A stretch of DNA of 64,000 nucleotides from Sinonovacula constricta (taxonomy: Eukaryota; Mollusca; Bivalvia; Cardiida; Solecurtidae): positions 31,271,883 to 31,335,882 of the forward strand of contig CM017563.1 of the NCBI GenBank assembly GCA_007844125.1, given 5' to 3'. A model generated the notes under the pieces. It was not told the DNA's origin and made no database searches. It saw only the letters and a list, made by a program, of their open reading frames with translations. A program made the translations under genes and the position numbers. Position 1 is the first letter of the stretch; each line of letters opens with the position of its first letter. Shown one piece after another: positions 10,229-64,000 of this stretch.

Positions 10229-12350
10229 ATTGGTGGTCATTAAAAACGATTTTAACTGAAGGTGTATAAAAGGCCCCGGCAACTTTTTATATAAATAATA
10301 CGGCAAATTCTCACAGAACTTTAGAATTTTATATTAATGATTTTTATGAAACAGGTAAAAAGTACATTTTAAGAACATCCATGATTCTTTCTTCAGATTA
10401 TGTAAAAGTAATGAGTTTTAATTTCATGAATACAAACAACATTAATGCTGCTAAATTCGTACTGTGGGTTAAACGCGCTTTGTTGTCTTGCGTGCTTCGC
10501 AGGTTGTTTTTTTACAACCAACTGGATTCCACATTCAATATTGCGGACAATTCCGCAATAAAAAGTTAAATAAAATGGAACATTAGGAAAATTGCAATGG
10601 AACATTATCCCGCAGTAAAAACTTCGTGATAAATGCCACTTTATCTTATCTCGCATCGAAAACTACGGACAAATGCAACTCTTCTCATGTAAAACTTGTT
10701 AAATAGGAATCCATCGATTGCAATTTTGAAATAAACAGAAACGATTTATGTTAAAATCTATTTAAATGGTTAAACAATCAAAATGTGCAAGTATTATTCT
10801 TAAAATGTATACTATCGCATGTAATATCATATGTAATATGGTAATAAAAATGCGCTTAAATATAATGATATGAAATAATTGGTGAGGTGTACTTTTATTT
10901 AAACACGATATAAATCAACGGCATCCCGACTATTGCTGAACATTCGATAATAAGCAATTAATAAATCGAAAAGAAAACACATTAATTATTTTTCGTGTAT
11001 TACAAATATGATCCTATTGTTGCTTTCACATTGACATAGAAAAATCGTATAATAGTTAAAGACCATTTTTATTTAAGTGTCATAATTTCGTAGATTCAAT
11101 GCTTGGTGTATCATTAAAGTGAGCCACAATGAACAATGAGCCACTGTGTTCGTATCAACATTTAATATCACATAAGACAAACGAGATCATTGTTAATAAT
11201 TTAATTATGCGACAAGTTTAAAATATGCAACATTTAATTAACATGATACAGAGTTCGGAAAATAATTCGTCAACATAATTTATGCAATGACATACGAGAC
11301 AATGACACATTGATATTATAACATAAAAATTTGGCACTGAAAAATGTTATAAAAGAGAAATATATTGACAGAGCAAGAAACAAATAACATATGAGCTAAA
11401 TTAGAAACAATTGCATTAATAAATGTGCACAAAAAGGTCATGGTAGAGTATTGGCGATGGTGTTTTCAAGGAAGAAAATGTGTACGCTTTGGGCTGATGT
11501 TGTTTTCAAGATACTAAATAATATAAATTTATCTATTGACAGACATTTTCTCAATTGTAATTATTACTAGTATAATAGTTATTCCCAAACATTATAACAT
11601 ACTAACGAAATGTTTTGCTACAACTTCCATGATATGTCTTTCATACATAAATCAGAAAAGTACTGAACAAAAGTTTATTATGTTAAATGGAGGACACAGA
11701 CCCTTGAAAGGAATCCAGTGAAATGAAAATAAATAAATAAAGTGTTGCATTTCCTGTAAAATGCATGTCAAAATGCAGCGTTAGTGCATGTTTTATATAA
11801 ATATAACATAAATATATCAATTTATTAATTAAACAATCACAAACGTGACATAAATATCTGCTGAGATGAATAGTTATGGATTAATTTAAGTCGTACATAA
11901 CAACAATGCAAAAATGTCACCCGTAATTCAAATGCAATATCCTGCCAGAATAACCATAATTTGGCCAAATACACTTTCCTTACAAGGGAAGTTAACAAAC
12001 AACTTCTGTAACCTTCAATAGATTATTTATCCACACAAAAATACCACAGCAAACACTTTTACAGGGTAAACAAAGTAAAAGTGTATCAGTACCCACGTCA
12101 CAGCACCTGTTCCTTCGTAATGTTAATGCGCGAGTCACATAAGGAAACAGGCGGTTTTCAGTAAAATGACCGTACGGTAATGAACAATACCTGTACCCAG
12201 GAACACCCTTTGCAGTTTAGCTTTGCATGAGTTTCCGCCTTTCTAACTGAAGCTGCACAACTTCTAGTGCCATAGCCCAAAGACAGGATTTGACATGTTT
12301 ATAAAAGTAATGCTAAACAGAAATGCAGTATGCACCTTACATGCATTTTT
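10229..12350. other. AT-rich stretch without a recognised feature
   Basis: Strongly AT-rich, with stops in every frame apart from short chance frames. No repeat family, RNA gene or exon could be supported. A tttatt at 12355-12360 (AATAAA on the minus strand) just beyond the right edge is a candidate poly(A) signal for the minus-strand gene ending at 12951, giving a 3' UTR near 0.6 kb. Confidence 0.4.
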
Positions 12351-12950
12351 TGTTTTTATTTATATTCTTTCAAGCACGTGATTTCGAAAAGTAAGTGGGT
12401 TTATGTTCTTTAAACAGCAACACACTTTCGGAGCGCCTGACATTTTGGAAAGAGGGGTGACAGGGTCCGATATAGACCGAAAGTTGCCCCTTATTCCGAA
12501 AATAGATGATCCATTACCTTTGTTTGTCACTTTAGTATCTACAATATATATGATATCACAAAAATCCCACTGTTACATGTACTGAGTTTTTTAAGTTTTC
12601 AATTAGTTAAACTTTTAATTGCGCAAAGTATATAAAACGTATGCAGTTGTACGATTTTAAATTTGCATTTAAATAACCTCTCTGTCCCGTCAATGACGAC
12701 ATCACTAACGTAACGTCAAAATTTAGTATTGATATAAAGTACTTGAACAGTACATATATTTGTAAAGTACCCAGGTATTTGGTTCGAGTCAGGGACTGGC
12801 TACACATTCTCCTGCGTTTAATCAACTCTTTGCTTCGAACCAACTGCCACGGTTACAGCTTGTCTGGACCATCTATGACCATATGGACGGCATTCGTAAA
12901 TTCACACCTGTGCTATTATCAAGCATCAAATCATCCTAACTAGCACCCTC

Positions 12951-58290
<45,340 letters not shown>

Positions 58291-58299
58291 TTTTATAAA

Positions 58300-59640
58300 A
58301 GAATTTTACTGAGCCAGAAAAAAATGTAGTTCTTACACTGGAACTGTTTTCTATTTCAACTTGAACTAAATTTCACAGTGTGGCGAAACAGTCTAACGGG
58401 TACCGCAAACTTATCTTACATTTACACAAAATAACACTTCATTAAGGAAACCGGTTGACTGCTTATGGCTAAGTTAAGACACTAAGTAATATATTGCTAA
58501 GTGTGTGAATTCGTGTGTTTATTTCGGTTCTACTTAACGACTACAAATATTCCACAGCACACATAAAGTTTTATTTGTAATCCGTGTATTTTTTAAGACC
58601 AGGTTCAGATGTCAAATAAAACCAGGGTGTTGCTTATATTCTGATTGTTGCACCGGCGATAAATGACAACATCAAAGTTAAATTTTGACACATCCCTTTG
58701 GGTTCATTGTCAAAGCATAAACCTCCGTTTTGTTTGAGAAAACCACAAAAACACAGCTATTTTCTCGGTCCAGAAGGCAACCGCGTTAGCAAGCGTGTCG
58801 TGCATGTACCATGGTAAATTATTCATTTCATTAAAATCTTCTGTTAAAAATGTATTTCTGGCTAGAGTAAAAATAAGAGGACAAACTCTTGAAAACTTCA
58901 CATAACGATTCAAAATCGGCTTGCTGTGGTTGTCGTTATGGAGAAGCTCAAGAAGCGTGTGACAGGAGAGTGACAGAATGTTGCCTGCAAACCTCGTAAA
59001 ACTATGTCATGAATATTCAAATTAAATCCAAAACCCGCGTATGCTTTACAACTCCTACAAAGTTTCATCCTTGTGCCACCTCCGTTATCCACCAAACAGA
59101 AAAAAATATGTCAGCCGTTAATCCACTTGAAAAGCTGCATATGCACACTAACACACCAAACCATGAATACACAAACTTGCTTACGACTCCATCTTTGTTG
59201 TGAAATAAGTAAATTTACACAAACAACAACAACAACACGTAAAACGTCTGGCTGAACACTTCAGCAATTTTACTAGTGTTTACATAATATATACATGTGT
59301 GAAATGATGTCGTGCTAACGTAAAACGTCTGTTTAACGTTTAACGTTAACCACTGTCTCAGTGCAAAACGTAACGTCCCTTACGTTAACGGAATGCTAAG
59401 GTGCGATATAAATGGGTTTGCCGAGATAAATCACTTACACTTAAAAAGTGGTTCGAAATTAAAAAGATAACATAGAAAAAATGTGGTTAAATATTTTACT
59501 GCTTAGAAAAGGGTTCACTAAGATGAGATCGGAGCAAAAAAATGGGTTGATTATAATCTCATTATTGAATAATAAAAAAAAATCTAGTTTTTATTTTTAA
59601 ATGAAACTATTCATCTGACAAAATCGTTGTGAAAGAGAAT
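58300..59640. other. Upstream region of the mucin/Ig/chitin-binding gene
   Basis: The sequence before exon 1 should contain its promoter and any 5' non-coding exon, but no core-promoter motif at a convincing distance from the ATG was found. Short frames on either strand look like chance. Confidence 0.35.
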
Positions 59641-59644
59641 GATA

Positions 59645-59760
59645 TTTACAATCATTATCATCATCATCATCATCATCATCATTATCATCATCCATTATCA
59701 TCTTCATCATCACCATCACCACCACCACCAACAACAACAATAACAATAACAACAACCTCA
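59645..59760. repeat. Compound trinucleotide repeat (ATC)n-(CAA)n
   Basis: tcatcatcatcatcatcatc with interruptions, passing into accaccaccaacaacaaca ataaca. Frames through it (poly-Asp and others) are not genes. Confidence 0.95.
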
Positions 59761-59837
59761 TACATATGTCAATGAAATAACTGACAAATTGATTTTCAAA
59801 GTTTTTATCATGTAACATGAAAGGAAGCTTGTATTAT

Positions 59838-60055
59838 CCTTCTTCGGACACCCATGACCAATCCATTCCGTAAGTCTCCATTCATCGCCCATGGGATATT
59901 TGGTTAACTTTTTGCCGTTTCTGGTATTGATATTTCATTGGTCCTTCATAATACGATGAAGATTTCAGTCCAATGATAAAGCTCCTTTCTTTCAATTGTG
60001 GCACTGGGCGCAGCCATTGTTATATTTCTAGTCTCCATGCCGAAGAATGTGGATG
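59838..60055 (-). mobile_element. MITE family M2, truncated copy
   Basis: Reverse complement of 33420-33761 over about 210 bases: the terminus tcttcggacacccatgacca, then tccattcatcgcccatggga, gccgtttctggta, gatgaagatttcagtccaat and tagtctccatgccgaagaat. The other terminus is lost. Confidence 0.85.
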
Positions 60056-60968
60056 TTGCACTCCGTCTCAGTGAGCTCTATCCACATAGGAAGTTTCACG
60101 CTAATAGACCCATACAGTTATTATCTTTGGTGACGTCATACGAGGATTGTTATTCGATTTCGGCTGATTACGCGTAAAACGTAAACATCATTGAAAGAGA
60201 AAACTACAGCGATTGTGTGGGTATGTTTGATTTCTTTATGAAGTGTTGTTGTATTTGCAATAAGAGTGCTTGCTTATTGTTATTGTCTCTCCATAAGTTG
60301 TGCGTAAATTTTGATAGTCATGAGTTTTCGCGATAAATAAAATGTGAAAAGCTGTCTTGTTGATTTCTCTTAGAACTAAGTATAAACGGTTAAATATAGT
60401 ATTTTGGTAGAAAATAGTGATTGTTTTAACTTAGTGAGATAGTAGAACAAATAACACATAGAAATAATTGATTTCTCTATATTTTTAAAGGTAAAATGTG
60501 CGACCATTTTTATGCAGAGAAATTGTACACGGCAACACCGATAAATATTGCAGCTGTTTCAAACACCAAACCTGACGGTACAGAATTTCAAGATTGACAG
60601 AAAATAGGGAGTGAAAAGAAACACAAGGTACTTTTTCTGTACATAGTTTTTGTTCATTTTAAAATCTAGGTATATTTGTATTCCACATCATCAGGATAAA
60701 CATGAAAGAATGACTAGATTGTGTTATTATACCACAACACAACTATTGGGTATTTACCCACATTTACATATTTACACACTTGCATCCAACAGGCATAGAT
60801 TTTGGTATAGATATAGCTGTTGGAACTTTGATACAGGGATCTGGTTATCATCAGGCACATTGGTATAGATATAGCTTATGGATAAAGGTAATCTGGGTAC
60901 AATATTTAAGCTCTTCTTTACATTAATGAGACCCCTGGTTCTAAAGATCATTTTCTTTCTTTTTTCAG

Positions 60969-61127
60969 TCAAATCGAGTATGCTGTGTACCAGAATGTTA
61001 TACAACAGGTTATTCATTGATTGAGGGTCATGGAAAACTGAGTTATCATGCCTTTCCAGATGTAAATGACCCACTTTGAGCCGTTTGGTTGGCCAAAATC
61101 AGGCGAGATGAAGACAAAAGTTTTAAG
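60969..61127 (+). pseudogene. THAP zinc-finger exon of a transposase, with a nonsense codon
   Basis: After an acceptor (ctttcttttttcag) the frame reads SNRVCCVPE-type sequence; the exact ATG-containing frame is SMLCVPECYTTGYSLIEGHG, KLSYHAFPDVNDPL, stop, AVWLAKIRRDEDKSFK, then a donor aag|gtatta. The Cys-x3-Cys start, SYHxFP and W-x3-IRRD are THAP-domain hallmarks (a DNA-binding zinc finger common in P-element-like and other eukaryotic transposases). The TGA at about 61077 replaces a residue that is usually basic, consistent with CGA to TGA decay. Confidence 0.65.
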
Positions 61128-61184
61128 GTATTAGTAATATAAGCAATCTACATTTTTTGTTACATCGCACTAACACAATTATGG

Positions 61185-61345
61185 TCATTTTGGCGATGTC
61201 CAGCTAATTGTTGGTGGTGGAAGACTCCAGAATAATGTCTGGTTAGAACCACTGGAGCACCACAGATTTGCAGGAAAACCTCCTCACATGAAAGTTCTCA
61301 CCCCGTCCTGGACCCGAACCTTGCGGTGAGGGGCTGAGGAGTTTC
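61185..61345 (-). mobile_element. SINE family S3 copy inside the transposase remnant
   Basis: Plus-strand text atggtcattttggcgatgtc cagctaattgttggtggtgg aagactccag, then aaccactggagcaccacaga and ctcaccccgtcctggacccg aacc. This is the reverse complement of the S3 3' domain and B box. It lies between the THAP and DDE exons. Confidence 0.7.
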
Positions 61346-61587
61346 AAGTCAGTGACTATAACCGATTAGGTAATGAAAATGTATTTTATGATACAAGCCT
61401 TTATTTTCAAGAATTATTTTTAGAATTTTCTTTTGGAAAATAAGATATTAAAACTGTAGTTAAAAAAAAATAAACAACATTATTTACAAACATAAAGAGA
61501 ATACATATGAAATATTGAGTGAAAAAAAGTATATAAAAATATTAAAACTTTTTTGTTAAGCTGTGGCATGTATTTATTTATTTGCAG

Positions 61588-62131
61588 GTCAGGAATGACA
61601 AAAAGAGTGATAATTGACTGTACAGAAATAAAGATAGAAATGACATCATCATTGCTTTTGAAAAGTCAGACTTACAGTAATTATAAGAGTGCCAATACAT
61701 TAAAAGGTTTAGTAGGAATCTCACCTTCGGGTAGCATAACATTTGTTAGCCAATTGTATCATAGCAATATCTCTGATAGAGAAATTACACTGCGCAGCGA
61801 TTTCCTTGGGCTTGAGTTTGAGAAAGGCAACAGTGTAATAGCCGACAAGGGATTTGACATTCAAGCTCTTTTGGATAATAAATCAGTGAGACTAAATATT
61901 CCACCATTCTTTGGACAGTATGATCAAATGACTAGTTATGAGGTTAGGATGACACAAAGTATAGCAGCAGAAAGAATTCATGTAGAAAGAGCCATTAACA
62001 AAATAAAAAACGTTCATATTTTTGACCAGGTCATTCCAGTTTCTCTGTTTGGAACAATAAATCAAATATGGACTGCCTGTGCTTTGCTATCACTGTTCCA
62101 GGACCCTATTATATCATGTCCTGGAAATTAA
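61588..62131 (+). pseudogene. DDE transposase catalytic exon (DDE_Tnp_4-like)
   Basis: The acceptor tatttatttatttgcag precedes the frame SGMTKRVIIDCTEIKIEMTS, ending SLFQDPIISCPGN and TAA. The order IIDCTE, GLVGISPSGSITFVS, SDREIT, VIADKGFDI, LNIPPF, RIHVERAINK, NQIWTACALL is that of DDE_Tnp_4 (IS5/PIF-Harbinger-like) nucleases, often fused to THAP domains in animal genomes. The three catalytic acidic residues (D of IIDC, D of ADKG, E of HVER) all appear intact. With the THAP exon upstream carrying a stop and no middle region visible, the element is probably dead. It may still be transcribed. An in-frame ATG at 61553 lies before the acceptor and need not be used. Confidence 0.75.
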
Positions 62132-62820
62132 AACAGTCTGCTTTACAATCCTCCAATGAAGACCATATTTGGTACTGGGCAAAGGAATTTTAAAACTGGG
62201 GTGGTCTTAATGAGGTTTGTTATTAATTATTCAGTAAATTATAAATTCTGTATCATTACAAACATGGTAAATGCTGTGTTAATATTGCAGTGTTGTGGGA
62301 CTAGAACTGTTTTTTCCCACTGTTATCATGCATACATAAATTATAGGGCTTACATGTTCATCAATAATTAATTAGATGTATATAACATTATTCAAGGTAG
62401 AACATCATTGTATATTTTTATTGATAGTTCATATACTTGTAAAAAAGATTATTTGTATAAAAATAAAAGTTTGAAGAATGAAGAAAAAAATGATGAATTA
62501 TTTCTTGTTGGAACCAGTCATTATCAGTTAAACTGGAGTAAATCTGTCTAAAACAGCCACCAAAGGCAAGTCTGCCCCAACAACTGTGGTAACATTTGAC
62601 TACGTGGGGGCTAATTTTCATGCAAAAGCTATAAATACCACTGGTACAACATTTTCATGTGGACATAAAATCTGTTTTATTTCCAGCCAATCCAGCTGCT
62701 ACCATTAATGGAATGTAAGATGTTGGTTTTTTGCACAGCATAGTTTCTTTTCTCTCAATTTAATTTTGATTTGTTGTGCAATCAATCCACAGATTGAAAT
62801 GATCTCACAAGTAACTGGAA
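62132..62820. other. Downstream flank of the transposase remnant
   Basis: AT-rich with short chance frames. No terminal inverted repeat of the transposon could be matched to sequence upstream of 60969. Confidence 0.4.
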
Positions 62821-63088
62821 CCAGCCGCAATAGCTCAATTGGTAGAGCGTCGGCTTGCGGATCGGAGGTCGTGGGTTCAAACCTCGGCCGGGTCAAACCA
62901 AAGACTTTGAAGTTAGTAATAGTGGCTTCCCTCCTAACGCTCGGGACTAAGGAAACAGCATTAAGCCTGACTAGGTGTCAGTATAATGGACCTGCCGGGT
63001 TCAGTCCTTGGGCACCTCATAAATGCCCCTGTGCTATAATGATAGAAATGTCGCTGCACAGTTTCGGCAAGAATGCCGGCAAATCCCA
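62821..63088 (+). mobile_element. SINE family S2, full-length
   Basis: agccgcaatagctcaattgg, tagagcgtcggcttgcggat, gtgggttcaaacctcggccg, then the body gtggcttccctcctaacgct, cagtccttgggcacctcata and atgatagaaatgtcgctgca, ending cggcaagaatgccggcaaat. Confidence 0.93.
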
Positions 63089-64000
63089 CCCCTCACAAGT
63101 AACTGGATTCAAAACGAATCAAATCCATTTATTTATGAATAAACATTCGAATTTTTACCAAAACCAAGTAATTTTATGCTTACAATTATAAAATGACAGT
63201 AGTAACAAATAACAGCACAAAGCATATCCAGTAACAGATAAAATTTATTTCATTTAAACAGCAGGCTTGAAAATAAAAGCAGTGAGCAAAGCAAATCATG
63301 AAACTGGCCATTTCAATTGCACAAGCATCCCCCTAATCACATGAATATTAATAAACATGGTTTTAAGATGAAAAAATATGCACATCAGGATCAAATCATG
63401 AAACTGAACAATTCAGTTACAAAAACATCACAAAAATCTCATGAAAATAAATATGGTTTGAGATTCTTCCAGGTAAACCTCCTGGAAGGATTTTAAATAA
63501 CAGTAACCTTTACCCTTATTCATTCTTATCACAGAGAGGTATAAATTAACATAAATATAATAAGTGAATAAATTATATTATTCGAATAGCAAACACAGTA
63601 CACCTTGCATGCTGATCCGAGTCTACTCTGATGGTAAAAGCTTGTTTCTTTTGACTTCACTGTTTGGCATCTACTTTTCAACCAAATCCTCAATTCGCTC
63701 AATTTACATTTCTCTGGCGCTCTTGGAAGCTGGGCTCCAGGAATCTCATTCACAGTAATCTGAATTAAAAATGAATATATATTTAAACATATATATATAT
63801 TATATAGTTTTTTATGATTTAGTTTGTGTTGAACTGATTTTGTGATGCACATAAATCAAAAATATTTTTAAAGACACTGATTTCCCAATATTACACAAAA
63901 TATCATTTAACTATTTGGGAAAACATTATGATAATTCTTGGGAAAATAATCTTATCACATGGTGTACTGGCAGTTTCCATACTTCTTACAATATGTGAAC
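63089..64000. other. Right edge, no feature recognised
   Basis: AT-rich. Two partly similar segments (aatcatgaaactggccattt at about 63294 and aatcatgaaactgaacaatt at about 63394, each followed by caagcat or aaacatc and catgaa) suggest an old local duplication of about 100 bp. No exon could be supported. Confidence 0.4.

Noticed and set aside
58291..58299. TATA box directly before the exon 1 ATG
   Set aside because: It is immediately adjacent to the start codon, which leaves no room for a transcription start and 5' UTR. It is more likely just AT-rich leader sequence.
62822..62895. Possible functional tRNA gene
   Set aside because: The A and B boxes are good, but the anticodon arm does not pair well and the same head occurs at two other SINE copies with a common body.

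Overview
The window looks like AT-rich nuclear DNA of an invertebrate animal. A bivalve or other mollusc is my best guess. The reasons are inferential: very low coding density, kilobase-scale introns with GT-AG sites, several families of tRNA-derived SINEs, short terminal-inverted-repeat elements, long near-perfect palindromes and many micro- and minisatellites. Nothing bacterial or viral was recognised.

The main find is one gene on the minus strand that fills most of the window (58290 down to 12951, about 45 kb). I assembled it exon by exon. Eleven exons join with consistent reading phase at every junction and encode about 1,274 residues (1,246 if a shorter exon 10 is used). In order the protein has: a roughly 116-residue N-terminal tail without a signal peptide; a basic stop-transfer stretch and one transmembrane helix (about 117-142, so type II, C-terminus outside); a short acidic N-glycosylated linker with an RGD; two Thr/Ser-rich mucin-like exons (315 and 493 residues); a V-like immunoglobulin domain; a second, unusual Ig-like domain; and a C-terminal chitin-binding type-2 (peritrophin-A/CBM14-like) domain. 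The order Ig, Ig, chitin-binding domain is that of the secreted chordate VCBPs, but here it is carried on a membrane-anchored mucin stalk. From the linker to the first Ig domain every exon is symmetric (phase 1-1), so modules can be skipped or shuffled without breaking frame. Three large minisatellites sit in its introns. One is made of about 16 extra copies of the end of the transmembrane exon, each with its 5' splice donor.

Layout. 1-660: satellite with a 61-bp unit. 0.7-12.9 kb: mobile-element debris, a broken small gene (2658-3103), palindromes, and a plus-strand fragment resembling the Ig domain of the main gene (8869-9245). 13-58.3 kb: the mucin/Ig/chitin-binding gene, its introns loaded with SINEs, a 1.58-kb hAT-like element, a 1.46-kb TTAA-flanked element, MITEs and tandem repeats. 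58.3-64 kb: a MITE copy and a decayed THAP/DDE transposase (60969-62131) with SINE insertions.

The gene model rests on reading frames, splice sites and phase only. Domain names rest on cysteine and tryptophan patterns read by eye.
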